Below, in pieces: positions 37,837-47,617 of a DNA stretch of 64,000 nt (its first letter is position 1; every line of letters begins with the position of its first letter). Under the pieces are notes generated by a model. It saw only the letters and a list, made by a program, of their open reading frames with translations, did not search any database and had not been told where the DNA came from. The translations under genes were made by a program, and so were the position numbers. The stretch spans positions 1,940,001-2,004,000 of the forward strand of contig NZ_NQYC01000001.1 of NCBI RefSeq assembly GCF_003600835.1. The letters run 5' to 3'. This stretch comes from Bacillus sp. PK3_68 (lineage in GTDB: Bacteria > Bacillota > Bacilli > Bacillales > Domibacillaceae).

Positions 37837-38583
37837 TTAGTCGTTCCAGTTCAGCTTTTCCAGGAAGTCGTAAATATCCTCGTGCAGTTGTTCTTTTTCT
37901 TTATCAATGGTAATCACATGGCCTGACTCTTCATACCACTTAATTTCCTTCATTGTTGACTCAATTTCATCGTAAATGATGTTGGCACTTTCCGGATTAA
38001 TCATCTCATCGTGGCGAGCCTGAACGACGAAGGCGGGCGCATAAATCATATCGATATGATCACGCACATCCGAAATGAGGTTTTGCAGTGCTTTTAACGT
38101 GTTCATCGGTGTTTTTTTGAACGCCTCTATTTCTTGTTCAATTACCTCTTCCGATTTCCCTTCAAACTTCTTAAATTGGCGGGCGTAATCTAAAACCCCC
38201 TGGTACATCACTTCTTCACTTTTAATGTACATCGGCGCGCACATCGTCACAATTCCTTTCACAGGAACAGTATAGCCGAGCTTTAAAGAAAATACCCCGC
38301 CGAGGGACAAGCCAGCCACAGCAATTTCCTCATAGCCAAGATTTTTTAGATGCTCATAGCCATCCATCACATCCTGCCACCAGTCTTGCGGACCAGTATG
38401 AACAAGCTCCTCCGGCGGAACTCCATGCCCTTTATAATGCGGAGCATGCGATGTATATCCCTTCTTTTGCAAAAAGCGCCCGAGCATTCGCACGTCGGAA
38501 GAGTTCCCCGTGAACCCATGAAGCAAAAGCACCGCCCGCTTTCCAGCTTCAAACGTAAATGGTTTCGGCAAACGTAATTTCAT
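37837..38583 (-). CDS. est: carboxylesterase (Est/YvaK family)
   Basis: 248 residues, alpha/beta hydrolase. Nucleophile Ser in AGLSLGGVF, oxyanion HGFTGNSSD, Asp in [10 protein letters not shown] and His in ESGHVITID. The Geobacillus Est30 homologue hydrolyses short-chain esters. Normally between secG and rnr; here rnr follows after 24 bp but secG is 9 kb away. Confidence 0.94.
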   Translation of the reverse strand: MKLRLPKPFTFEAGKRAVLLLHGFTGNSSDVRMLGRFLQKKGYTSHAPHYKGHGVPPEELVHTGPQDWWQDVMDGYEHLKNLGYEEIAVAGLSLGGVFSLKLGYTVPVKGIVTMCAPMYIKSEEVMYQGVLDYARQFKKFEGKSEEVIEQEIEAFKKTPMNTLKALQNLISDVRDHIDMIYAPAFVVQARHDEMINPESANIIYDEIESTMKEIKWYEESGHVITIDKEKEQLHEDIYDFLEKLNWND

Positions 38584-38747
38584 AATTCAAAAACCCCTTT
38601 TCTCTAGTATGAACCGTTCCACAGACATTCATTATCATTTTACGAAATAATGCCCTTAGAAACCAGCGTGAGGCCTGTCTCATTTCAATAAAAAAGCTTC
38701 TTCCCTCTAAAAAGACGCAAGAATCTAGTGTTCCCAAGAAAATTCAA

Positions 38748-38782
38748 CGGCCTTTTCCCTGTGGAATACAGGGAAAAGGCCG
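38748..38782 (-). terminator. probable terminator after tetR
   Basis: A perfect 15-bp stem (38748-38762 with 38768-38782, loop GGAAT) lies 49 bp after the TetR stop. The minus-strand tail is TTGAATTTT, weaker than usual. Confidence 0.6.
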
Positions 38783-38830
38783 CTGTTCATCACATATGTT
38801 CCTATGAATCATCTATGGAAAGAGAGCTCT

Positions 38831-39409
38831 TTAATTGCTTATACCGGCCCAAAAAATCTTCCATATATTTTGGAGTCTTGGGACCATCTTTTCTGCTCCG
38901 TAAAAAGACAGCTCAATGAAAATGCCATCAAGCAAACAATAATAAGCAATGATTAAATCTTCTATGTTTTCTTCACGAATTTCTTTCGCTTCTATTCCTT
39001 GTGTGAAAATTGAGCGCAAAATAGCGGACAAGGCTTCCTCCGATAACAAAAACTCCTCATTTACAAGCTCTTTCAGTGACTCTGGCGGAAAGACTACTGC
39101 TCTTCTCAAAAAAGTAGTTTTTTCCTCATCATCTATGTAATCTTGCGCCGTTAACAGCATAATTTGTCTCAGTTGTTCTTCAGACGTCTCTTCTTTTATA
39201 CGCTCCATCAGCCGCCTTACATCCTCAATATGACTCCACAAAATTTTCTTATAAATCGTTAAAAATATCTCTTCTTTATTTTTAAAGTGGTTATAGATGG
39301 ACGGCTTTTGAATTCCCACTCCCTTGGCAATCTCTGCTAAGGTCGTGCCTTCATATCCGTTCTTAGCAAACAGCGCAATCGCTATAGCGATAATTTTATC
39401 TTTTGTCAT
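38831..39409 (-). CDS. TetR/AcrR family regulator
   Basis: 192 residues. The N-terminal helix-turn-helix is clear: IAIAIALFAKNGYEGTTLAEIA, read in two parts, and GVGIQKPSIYNHFKNKEEIF. The ligand domain is not recognised. It lies just downstream of the ureohydrolase operon, separated by a terminator, and is the nearest candidate repressor for the palindrome at 43645-43664. Confidence 0.88.
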   Translation of the reverse strand: MTKDKIIAIAIALFAKNGYEGTTLAEIAKGVGIQKPSIYNHFKNKEEIFLTIYKKILWSHIEDVRRLMERIKEETSEEQLRQIMLLTAQDYIDDEEKTTFLRRAVVFPPESLKELVNEEFLLSEEALSAILRSIFTQGIEAKEIREENIEDLIIAYYCLLDGIFIELSFYGAEKMVPRLQNIWKIFWAGISN

Positions 39410-39496
39410 TGGCAGCCTCCGAATCCTTTTCTTTCATTAACAAAATGATAAACGATTCTCACTGTTTAGTCTAAGTGTTTCCTTAATAATTTAACT

Positions 39497-39544
39497 AAAA
39501 AGGCCCTGCCCTTAGTCAATCGAACTAAAGACAGGCCCTTTTTT
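39497..39544 (-). terminator. terminator of the ureohydrolase-permease-amidohydrolase operon
   Basis: AAAAAGGCCCTG and CAGGCCCTTTTTT with an inner CTTAGT/ACTAAAG arm form a long stem immediately after the amidohydrolase stop. Confidence 0.85.
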
Positions 39545-41180
39545 AATTGAAAGATGGTTGTTCTTGTTTAGAGTAAACAATTTCTCCGTCAATGATCGTC
39601 ATTTCCACTTTCGTATCAAGAATTTCTTCTACAGGCACATCAAAAATATTTCTGTCCAGAATGGCAATATCAGCCAGCTTTCCCGCTTCAAGCGTTCCTA
39701 ATTCATGCTCTCTAAATGTGCCAAATGCTGAACCGTACGTATATGCACGCAGAGCTTCAGATACAGTAATCCGCTCATCAGGATTCCATACATTTTTTCC
39801 ACCGCTGTCAATTCTCGACACAGCCCGATATATTTGCAACATGGGATTTAAGGAATCAATCGGAAAGTCAGTTCCTAAGGCAAGCTGTGCTCCTGATTTT
39901 TGCAGCGTATTAATAATGAAAACATCCTTCTCTCGCTCTTTGCCAATTCGTTCCGTATAGACCCCACGCTCAGATAAAGCCATGTGATCCGGCTGCATAG
40001 AAGCGATTACTCCTAATGAAGAAAAGCGGGAAACGTCATTTCTGTCAATGACTTCTATATGTTCAATCGCATGGCGGGAATCCCTTGCTCCATTCACTTT
40101 TTGTGCTTCTTCGAACGTATCTAGAGCTAAACGGATAGCCCCATCCCCGATAGCATGAAAACGAATGCTAAATTCCTCTTTATCCGCCTCGATGACCCAA
40201 TCTTTTATTTGGTCTGAAGGGAAAGCTGCATGTCCACAAGTGTCCGGCTGATCCGCGTAAGGCTGGAGCATGTAAGCCGTCCGGCTCGTCACCACCCCAT
40301 CAATGAACTGCTTTAATCCAGCAACCCGTAATTTGGCTGACTGATATTTCTCCCTCAGTTGTTTCGCATGCGCAATGTTGCCATCAAGCTGTGGAAAAAG
40401 ATGCATGCGCACAGTTAGTTCGTCATTCTCTTCAAATTCCCGGAACAGTTCAAAATCATCCAGCTTGCTCAATGTTTCTGTTCCATACAAATTATTGATG
40501 GATGTAACCCCGTAACTAGCTGCTTCTTTAAGAAAATTTCTAAATAAACTAGCTTTTTTATTTTTCGGAAGATCATAGGCATATTCCGTTACCAATGAAG
40601 AAGCTTCTTCAATTAATATGCCCGTCGGTTCCCCATTATCATCTTTTTCAACGGTTCCGTAAGAAGGATTTTTCGTATCCTTATTAATATTGGCAACCTC
40701 CAATGCTTTGCTGTTTACCCATGAGTAATGGCCCTCCGCATGAAATAATACAACTGGCCGGTCCGGGAATACCCGATCCAGGGAGAAACGGCTCGGCAGC
40801 CTTTTGTCCTCCCAATAGCTAGAATCCCACATAAAACCAATAATCCAAGGTTCATCCGGATGCTGTTCTGCATACTGCCGTACCATTTCGACCGCTTCCT
40901 CTTCCGAGCGTGCATCAAAAAGGTTCACACATTGCAATGCAAGACTTCCCATCATCGCATGCAAATGAAAATCATGAAAACCAGGCATAATTAATTGGCT
41001 TCCATAGTCAAGCACCTTTGTGTTTGCTCCAATAAATGGACGCAGCTCTTCTTTCGAACCGACTGCTACAATTTTATTATTAATAATGGCAATCGCCCCT
41101 GGCTGCGGGTTGCTTTCAAGCCCTGTAAATATAGCCTCACTGCTAAGAACAATATCCGCTTCTTTTTGCTTATTCAACAT
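39543..41180 (-). CDS. metal-dependent amidohydrolase (YtcJ-like, amidohydrolase family 3)
   Basis: 545 residues. Metal-binding HxH in GFHDFHLHAMMG, a carbamylatable-lysine region, HAIGDGAIRLALDTFEEA, HIEVIDRNDV and the conserved Asp in ALGTDFPIDSLNP. The family hydrolyses amide or similar C-N bonds in small molecules; YtcJ itself has no firm substrate. Third gene of an operon with a ureohydrolase and a permease (42 bp after the permease), so its substrate is probably related to guanidino or amide compounds. AAGGGG precedes the ATG. Confidence 0.9.
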   Translation of the reverse strand: MLNKQKEADIVLSSEAIFTGLESNPQPGAIAIINNKIVAVGSKEELRPFIGANTKVLDYGSQLIMPGFHDFHLHAMMGSLALQCVNLFDARSEEEAVEMVRQYAEQHPDEPWIIGFMWDSSYWEDKRLPSRFSLDRVFPDRPVVLFHAEGHYSWVNSKALEVANINKDTKNPSYGTVEKDDNGEPTGILIEEASSLVTEYAYDLPKNKKASLFRNFLKEAASYGVTSINNLYGTETLSKLDDFELFREFEENDELTVRMHLFPQLDGNIAHAKQLREKYQSAKLRVAGLKQFIDGVVTSRTAYMLQPYADQPDTCGHAAFPSDQIKDWVIEADKEEFSIRFHAIGDGAIRLALDTFEEAQKVNGARDSRHAIEHIEVIDRNDVSRFSSLGVIASMQPDHMALSERGVYTERIGKEREKDVFIINTLQKSGAQLALGTDFPIDSLNPMLQIYRAVSRIDSGGKNVWNPDERITVSEALRAYTYGSAFGTFREHELGTLEAGKLADIAILDRNIFDVPVEEILDTKVEMTIIDGEIVYSKQEQPSFN

Positions 41181-41222
41181 AATGTCCCCTTTTCTTTTGT
41201 AAGTTATAAATCTAGCAATTAC

Positions 41223-42583
41223 TTATTCGACTATTCTCATTTCATATTCTGTTTCCTCAAAGTGTAATTCAGGCGGACGCTGCTTGAACATTTTCGTTAG
41301 ATGTAGAAGATAACCGAGCCCTATGAGCAGCCAAACACTCCCCAAAGTCATGGAATGAATGTCTAGCTTCGTCCAAAATAAAGCCGTCGTGCCGGCGCCC
41401 ATTAACGGGATAAGCATATACAGCAATAGACCTTTTATTGAACGTTGTTTCTTTTTAATAAAGTAATGGACAAACACTGAAAGATTCACGAAAGTAAAAG
41501 CGAACAAGGCACCGAAATTAATAAAGGAAGTAGCTGTCTCTATACTCAAAAACAGAGCGCTCGTCGCAATAGCAGCAATAATTAATATATTATAAACAGG
41601 TGTCTGAAACTTGGCTGAAAGGTGACCGAATATCTTGTTTGGAAGGATGTTTTCCCTTCCCATTGCATATAGGATACGCGCTCCGCTGCCGCCGGAGGCG
41701 ACGGCTGAAGCAATACTCGCTGTTATAGTTACAGAGAGAAAGAAAGCATTTAAGAAATTCCCCCGGCGTACATAAAAATCTCAACAGCAGCTGATTCAGG
41801 ATCTTTAAATGTACTGAAGTTCGGGAAGATAGACTGGGCAAAATAAGTAGAAGCAACGAACAATGCTCCACCTATCAAGACAATCCCATAAATCGCCTTG
41901 GGCATGACTCTTTTTGGATCTTTTGTTTCTTCCGCTAAAGTGGTTATGGCATCAAAGCCTAGAAAACTAAAACAAAGAAGAGGAACAACCGCTAATAAAC
42001 TTGCAAATTTAACTTCTGGATCAAAAAATGGAGCAGATGTGAAAAGCTCTCCGCTTCCTTTTCCTTCTAAAAGTCCCTTTATACATAAAAGACAAAAAGC
42101 CACGATAAAAAGAATTTGAAAAAAGACAAGGAGTGCATTTACATTCGCCGCAATCTTAATCCCAAAAATATTGATAGCGGTTACAATTACGATGAAAGAA
42201 AGAATGCATACGCCGATAGGAAGAACCGGCAAGTAAGCATTCACAAAAATTCCAAAAAGCAAGGCACTGATCATAGGGCTGAATAGGTAATCCAGCAAAA
42301 TCACCCATCCCACAAGAAAACCGAGTGATGGATTGATTCCTTTTTGCACAAACGTATAAGCTGACCCTGTGATCGGAAATTCCTGAACCATCTTTCCGTA
42401 ACTATATGCAGTAAACATCATGACAATCAAGGCAATCATATAAGCAACTGGTATCATTCCGTGTGTGCTTTTAATGGCAATGCCGTATGTTGTAAAAACA
42501 GTAATCGGAGCCATAAAAGCAATCCCAAATAAAATTACATGGCGCAACGTGAGCGAGCGTTTCAATGCTGGAGACCTATTCAT
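41223..42583 (-). pseudogene. APC-family amino acid/polyamine permease, frameshifted as read
   Basis: APC transporter of about 453 residues when repaired, closely similar to the intact permease at 46093 (SLGFLVGWVILLDYLFSPM against [19 protein letters not shown]). The frame breaks after AAVEIFMYAGG in a C5 run, 41760-41764 (G5 on the coding strand); one more G leads into NFLNAFFLSVTITASIASA and the C-terminal half that ends at 41223. Second gene of the ureohydrolase operon, 71 bp after speB, so it likely imports that enzyme's substrate. PuuP-like polyamine importers are similar. Confidence 0.88.
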
Positions 42584-42654
42584 GGTGAAGCCTTCCCTCC
42601 CTATGAATACAATTTGAGGAGCTACCTATTTTTTTGCGTGTGTTTCTTTCGAGA

Positions 42655-43614
42655 CTACTTAGCTAGAACGTTTTCCTTGTTTTTATCTTTAATATTTAAT
42701 GCGGTAAGGCTTGCAAATTCATGGACAAGTGTAGCCGCTAACAAGGACGTAATCTGCGTTGGATCGTAAGTAGGCAGCACTTCTACCAAATCAAAGCCAA
42801 CATAATTGAATCCTGTGAGGGAGCGAACCATTTTCAATGTTTCGAGACTATTAAAACCGCCCACTTCCAATGTTCCTGTTCCTGGAGCACAAGAAGGATC
42901 CACAAAGTCAATGTCAAATGTTAAAAAGCACGGTGTGTCGCCAATAACCTCTTTCATTTGCTTTAGCACACTCTCGAATCCGCGTTCATGAAGTTCAGGG
43001 GTTGTGATTACCTGATATCCTAAATCATAACTCGCTTGCATATCTCCTGGGTGATTTAATGTTCCTCGAATACCAATTTGAAATACTTTATCTGGTTGCA
43101 GCAATCCTTCTTCATGCGCCCGGATAAACGGGGAACCGTGCCAGTACTTCTCCTCGTAATATGTATCCCATGTATCTGTATGGGAATCAAAGTGGATTAA
43201 AGCAACCGGTCCATGTATTTTGGCTGCAGCGCGAAGGTTAGCCAGCGTCACAGAATGGTCTCCTCCTAAACCAATAGGAATGATTCCTTGCTTCATTAAA
43301 TCGACCATCGCATTTTCGATCAGTTCATAGCTGCGATGGATATTATGAGGGATAACGGGCACATCTCCTATATCAATGGCATTGCAATCATCGAACGGAT
43401 ATACCTCATGAATCGGATGATAAGGAAAAAGTGTCATTGAGGCCTGGCGAATAGCTTGAGGTGCAAAGCGCGCTCCAACGCGAAAAGAAGCAGCTGTATC
43501 AAAGGGCATTCCTAAGATCGCCAGCTTTGCATTTTCATTTGAGGAAGGCAAACGCATAAACGTGCCAGTCGTACAAAATTCAGGCTTTACATCAGGTGAA
43601 AGTGGATATTTCAT
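42655..43614 (-). CDS. ureohydrolase, agmatinase family
   Basis: 319 residues. Binuclear manganese site: GLGGDHSVT, HFDSHTDTW and FDIDFVDPSCAPGTGT. The family splits urea from agmatine, guanidinobutyrate, guanidinopropionate or related compounds; agmatinase is the default name but the substrate is not fixed by these motifs. It is larger than the 290-residue Bacillus SpeB. First gene of an operon with an APC permease and an amidohydrolase, behind a strong promoter with a palindromic operator. AGGAGC precedes the ATG. Confidence 0.9.
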   Translation of the reverse strand: MKYPLSPDVKPEFCTTGTFMRLPSSNENAKLAILGMPFDTAASFRVGARFAPQAIRQASMTLFPYHPIHEVYPFDDCNAIDIGDVPVIPHNIHRSYELIENAMVDLMKQGIIPIGLGGDHSVTLANLRAAAKIHGPVALIHFDSHTDTWDTYYEEKYWHGSPFIRAHEEGLLQPDKVFQIGIRGTLNHPGDMQASYDLGYQVITTPELHERGFESVLKQMKEVIGDTPCFLTFDIDFVDPSCAPGTGTLEVGGFNSLETLKMVRSLTGFNYVGFDLVEVLPTYDPTQITSLLAATLVHEFASLTALNIKDKNKENVLAK

Positions 43615-43644
43615 TTTTGTCAGCTCCTATTGTTATAAAATGTT

Positions 43645-43696
43645 ACTAACTACCGGTAGTTAGTTTTACTATAAAACCAGTTTGAGGAAAAGTCAA
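43645..43696 (-). promoter_or_regulatory. promoter and TetR-type operator of the ureohydrolase operon
   Basis: On the minus strand TTGACT (43696-43691) and TATAGT (43673-43668) have a 17-bp spacer. Three bases later begins the perfect 20-bp palindrome ACTAACTACCGGTAGTTAGT (43664-43645), over the transcription start. This is a standard repression geometry. Confidence 0.85.
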
Positions 43697-43745
43697 ACTA
43701 TTTTAAACTTTTTAAAATAGTTTTCTGTGTGGACCCCACTGTTTT

Positions 43746-43779
43746 AGAGCGGAAAACATATTGATTCGTTTTCCGCTCT
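43746..43779. repeat. inverted repeat downstream of argS
   Basis: AGAGCGGAAAAC and GTTTTCCGCTCT form a 12-bp stem with a 10-nt loop. It is 37 bp after the argS stop but has no T-run on the minus strand, so termination there would be weak; T-rich sequence follows only on the plus strand. Confidence 0.6.
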
Positions 43780-43815
43780 GTCCACAACTTTTATTTTGAG
43801 ATAAATAGAGTTTTT

Positions 43816-45510
43816 TTACATTTCATCCGGCGCTTCAATACCAAGCAATGACAGCCCCGTCTTTAGAACTTGAGTGACAGCCAAAACGAAAGCAAGGCGA
43901 GATTCCTTCTGTTCATCCTCCTGGAGCACTTTCACTTCTGCGTAGTATTTGTTAAAAGCTTGCGCCAGATCAATAATATGCTTGGCAACTCGTGAAGGAT
44001 CAAAGGTCACTACTGCTTTTTCAATCACTTCTGGAAATGCCATCAGCAGGCCGACCACTTCCCACTCTTTTTCACCGGACAATCGAATAGACGTTTCTTT
44101 CTCAGCATTCCAGCCAGCCTTTCGCAGAATAGAACAAGCCCTTGCATGCGTGTATTGCACATATGGCCCCGTCTCTCCCTCAAATCGCAAAATATCCTCC
44201 AATGAAAAGTCAATGTCGTTCATTCGGTAATTTTTCAAATCGTTAAAAATAATGGCACCCACACCAACTTGTCTCGCTACTTCTTCTTTATTCGACAGGT
44301 TGGGATTCTTCAGCTCGACATTCTTTTTGGCAAGGGCAATAGACTCCTGCAGCACTTCTTCAAGCAAAACCACCTGTCCTTTTCTCGTCGACATCTTCTT
44401 GCCGTCTTTACGCATCATACCGAACGGCACATGGACCAGGTCGTCCGCCCAGTCAAAGCCCAATTTTTTCAATACGGCTTTTAGTTGTTTAAAGTGCAGG
44501 CTCTGTTCTCCACCCACCACATAAAGGGCCTTTTCAAAATCGTACGTCTCTTTGCGGTAAAGAGCGGCTGCCAGATCCCTTGTGGCATACAAGGTCGCTC
44601 CGTCCGACTTTTTAATCAGGCAAGGAGGGAGATTCTCTTCTTCCAACGACACGACTTGAGCTTGCTCTGACTCCATAAGCAGCCCTTTCTCCTCTAGTAA
44701 ATGGACGATCCGGTCCATTTTGTCATTGTAAAATGCCTCTCCTGCGTATGAATCAAAATCAATGCCCAGCAGTTCATAAATCCGTGAAAAGTCCTTTAGC
44801 GATTCGTCTTTAAACCACTTCCACAGCCTAGCTGCTTCCTCGTCGCCGTCTTCGAGCCGCTTAAACCATTCGCGCCCTTCCGCTTCCAACTGGACGTCCG
44901 TTTCTGCTTCCTCATGAAATTTTACATACAAAGCGAGCAGTTCCTTAATTGGGTTTGCTCTTACTTTAGCTTCATCTCCCCAATTTTTGTAAGCCGTAAT
45001 CAGCTTGCCAAATTGTGTGCCCCAATCACCGAGGTGATTAATTTTCACAGGCTTGTAACCGCACTCGGCTAATAAGAGGGCAAGGGAATGGCCGATCACC
45101 GTTGAACGAAGATGTCCCATGGAGAATGGCTTGGCGATATTAGGTGAAGACATGTCAATGGCAATAGTTTTTCCTTTTCCACTGTTTGATGCGCCAAAAT
45201 GATTTTTTTTCGCTAATACCTCTTCCAGCACTTGAGCAGTTACTTTTTGTTTGTTCAGAAACACATTAAGATAGCCCCCAGCCGCTTCTACTTTCTCAAA
45301 AAGCGGAGAATTTACTTTTTGGCTCATCTCTTCGGCAATCAACTGTGGCGACTTTCGCTCAATTTTAGCCAGGGAAAAGCATGGAAAGGCTAGATCCCCA
45401 CGTTCCAAATGCTTTGGCTTTTCAATTAATGGCTGCAAGTGATCCTTCGCCATTCTTCCCTCTAATGCCTCATACAGAGCTTGTGCAAATTCGTTACTAT
45501 ACATCATCAT
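43816..45510 (-). CDS. argS: arginyl-tRNA synthetase
   Basis: Class I synthetase charging tRNA-Arg. About 564 residues. N-terminal Add1 domain, HIGH-like motif SSPNIAKPFSMGHLRST, KMSKS-like GKKMSTRKGQVV, and a C-terminal anticodon-binding domain ending in LGIEAPDEM. Four consecutive ATGs (45513-45502) follow AAGGAG; I use the second (6 nt spacing). The leader is a T-box riboswitch, so its level should follow tRNA-Arg charging. Confidence 0.95.
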   Translation of the reverse strand: MMMYSNEFAQALYEALEGRMAKDHLQPLIEKPKHLERGDLAFPCFSLAKIERKSPQLIAEEMSQKVNSPLFEKVEAAGGYLNVFLNKQKVTAQVLEEVLAKKNHFGASNSGKGKTIAIDMSSPNIAKPFSMGHLRSTVIGHSLALLLAECGYKPVKINHLGDWGTQFGKLITAYKNWGDEAKVRANPIKELLALYVKFHEEAETDVQLEAEGREWFKRLEDGDEEAARLWKWFKDESLKDFSRIYELLGIDFDSYAGEAFYNDKMDRIVHLLEEKGLLMESEQAQVVSLEEENLPPCLIKKSDGATLYATRDLAAALYRKETYDFEKALYVVGGEQSLHFKQLKAVLKKLGFDWADDLVHVPFGMMRKDGKKMSTRKGQVVLLEEVLQESIALAKKNVELKNPNLSNKEEVARQVGVGAIIFNDLKNYRMNDIDFSLEDILRFEGETGPYVQYTHARACSILRKAGWNAEKETSIRLSGEKEWEVVGLLMAFPEVIEKAVVTFDPSRVAKHIIDLAQAFNKYYAEVKVLQEDEQKESRLAFVLAVTQVLKTGLSLLGIEAPDEM

Positions 45511-45536
45511 CATTCTCTCCTTATGATAAAAATAAA

Positions 45537-45765
45537 GAAACTCCCGTCTCTTCATGAAGAGACGGGAGTTTCTTTCCCGCGGTACCACTCTTTTTGTTCC
45601 ATAACGGAACCGGCTCATCTTTGGTAACGGAAATACCCGGCTTGCCCTATCACCATCTTTTCAGACAAGCGTCTCAGAAGTGCGGTTCGTCATTTGATTT
45701 CGACCAGGCTTTCACTATCCCTGATTCGCTAAGTCCCTCATAATGATTACTCTCTTCCTCATCGA
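45537..45765 (-). promoter_or_regulatory. T-box riboswitch controlling argS
   Basis: The minus strand carries the T-box core AGAGTGGTACCGCGGG (45591-45576), followed by a 16-bp terminator stem with a CATG loop (45537-45572) and a T-run. Upstream is a stem I with the distal GTGAAAGCCTGG element and a specifier loop AATGACGAACC. CGA (45689-45687) followed by a purine fits an arginine specifier. Uncharged tRNA-Arg should favour readthrough. Confidence 0.9.
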
Positions 45766-46029
45766 CTTTTATATTTATAAATTCAATTTTTATCCCTTAT
45801 ATTTTTTACACCTTTGCAAGATTTGTGCCAAATCCTAAAACTCGTCAAATGAATAAAAAGTCCTTCATCATCTAATTTTCCTATTCACTTAATAATAATT
45901 TATGCAAAAATGAATAGAATTAACAAAAAATAATGCATTAAATAAACCTAATAATAGTTTAAAATATATTTTTAAAAGCTCGCCTTTTCCTTAATTAATT
46001 TAAATTTATTCTCGTCCTTCTCTTAGAGT

Positions 46030-46044
46030 TGGCACAAAAATTGT
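46030..46044 (+). promoter_or_regulatory. candidate sigma-54-like promoter
   Basis: TGGCACAAAAATTGT matches TGGCAC-N5-TTGC except for the last base, 48 bp before the permease start. The T-for-C change in the -12 GC could weaken it. The rest of the gap 45766-46092 is very AT-rich with no other clear signal. Confidence 0.5.
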
Positions 46045-46092
46045 AAGAATGTTTGGAGATTTCAAATTTATGCTACAAAAGGAGGATGCACC

Positions 46093-47478
46093 TTGAATGA
46101 AAACATTCGTCTAAAGAAATCCTTAAAGTTATGGCAAGTGGTCATGATTGGGCTGGCCTACATGGCCCCTATGGTTGTATTTGATACATTCGGGATTGTG
46201 TCAGACATTACTGGCGGCCACGTGCCTGCCGCTTACTTTATCGCTTTAGCGGGGATGCTGTTCACAGCAGCCAGCTATGGAAAGCTTGTCAAAGTCTTTC
46301 CCTCAGCCGGTTCAGCCTACACGTACACTCAAAAAGCCATTAATCCTCATCTCGGATTTTTAGTCGGCTGGTCTTCGCTGCTTGATTATTTATTTTTACC
46401 AATGGTCAATGCTTTACTGACTAAACTTTATTTGAATGCCTTATTTCCGGCCGTGCCTTCATGGGTATGGGTCGTCGGTTTTGTCGGGCTTGTCACGCTA
46501 ATAAACGTGCGAGGCATCAACATTCTTGCCAATTTTAATACACTCTTTGTTTTAATACAGATTGCCATTATGGTTGTATTTGTATTTCTTGTTATCAGAG
46601 GGCTTAGCAATGGTGAAGGAACCGGTCAACTGTTAACATCTCAGCCTTTCTTTGGTGATAGCATGGAAATAGGGCCCCTCATTGCCGGAGCAACTATTCT
46701 CTGTTTTTCTTTTTTAGGGTTCGATGCGGTTACCACCTTATCGGAAGAAACGCCTGATGCAGTGAAAACGATTCCAAAAGCGATTTTCTTCACGGCGCTT
46801 TGGGGCGGCATTATTTTCATTCTTACTTCTTACTTTATTCAGGTGTTTTTCCCTGACAATTCCAGATTTAACGATCCGGAAGCCGCTCTTCCTGAAATCG
46901 CTTTATATGTGGGAGGCGCTTTGTTCCAATCCATCTTTCTTGGCATTACCTTCGTCAATACACTCGCATCCGGACTCGCCTCTACAGCGAGTGTGTCAAG
47001 GTTGCTGTATGTTATGGGAAGAGACAATGTTTTTCCGAAAAAATGGTTTGCTTATCTTCACCCAAAATGGCGCACGCCGATGTTTAATATTATTATTGCA
47101 GCAATAGTTTCTTTATCAGCGATCTTTCTTGATCTTGTGACAGCTACCTCGCTCATCAATTTTGGCGCCTTGATTGCTTTCACATTCGTTAACTTATCTG
47201 TCATTAGCTACTTTGTTATTCAGAAGAAACAGCATAAAACAGTGAAAGGATTTGTTAATTATTTGGTTATGCCCTTAATTGGAGCTGCGATTGTTGGTGT
47301 GCTATGGGTGAACTTGGACATCCACTCTCTAACATTAGGAATCATCTGGGCCCTCATCGGCTTTTCCTACTTGCTGTATATGACGAAAGGCTTCCGAAAA
47401 CAACCACCACAGTTTGCTGATGAACAAAATGAGATTTTAGCAGAATCCATTGCTCCAAGAGCAGGAAACGACAAGTAA
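46093..47478 (+). CDS. APC-family amino acid/polyamine permease
   Basis: 461 residues with about 12 membrane helices. [17 protein letters not shown] and [23 protein letters not shown] (read in parts) are typical of the APC superfamily, close to PuuP-like putrescine importers. TTG start at 46093 with GGAGG 7 nt upstream; nearby ATGs are out of frame. It is a paralogue of the permease at 41223-42583. Substrate unknown; arginine-, agmatine- or putrescine-like compounds fit the context. Confidence 0.88.
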   Translation: MNENIRLKKSLKLWQVVMIGLAYMAPMVVFDTFGIVSDITGGHVPAAYFIALAGMLFTAASYGKLVKVFPSAGSAYTYTQKAINPHLGFLVGWSSLLDYLFLPMVNALLTKLYLNALFPAVPSWVWVVGFVGLVTLINVRGINILANFNTLFVLIQIAIMVVFVFLVIRGLSNGEGTGQLLTSQPFFGDSMEIGPLIAGATILCFSFLGFDAVTTLSEETPDAVKTIPKAIFFTALWGGIIFILTSYFIQVFFPDNSRFNDPEAALPEIALYVGGALFQSIFLGITFVNTLASGLASTASVSRLLYVMGRDNVFPKKWFAYLHPKWRTPMFNIIIAAIVSLSAIFLDLVTATSLINFGALIAFTFVNLSVISYFVIQKKQHKTVKGFVNYLVMPLIGAAIVGVLWVNLDIHSLTLGIIWALIGFSYLLYMTKGFRKQPPQFADEQNEILAESIAPRAGNDK

Positions 47479-47560
47479 AATAATATTTCAAAATAAGGAT
47501 CTGTGCCTGACGAGTGTTTATTGGTGATCCGGTCAACGATATAAAAACCGATATTAATAA

Positions 47561-47614
47561 AAAAAGGGCTGTCCTGAAAAACGGTAAAAACCGGCTTTCG
47601 GGTCAGCCCTTTTT
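47561..47614. terminator. bidirectional terminator
   Basis: AAAAAGGGCTG and CAGCCCTTTTT enclose an inner ACGGT/ACCGG-rich arm between the convergent permease and secG genes. Confidence 0.85.
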
Positions 47615-47617
47615 GCA

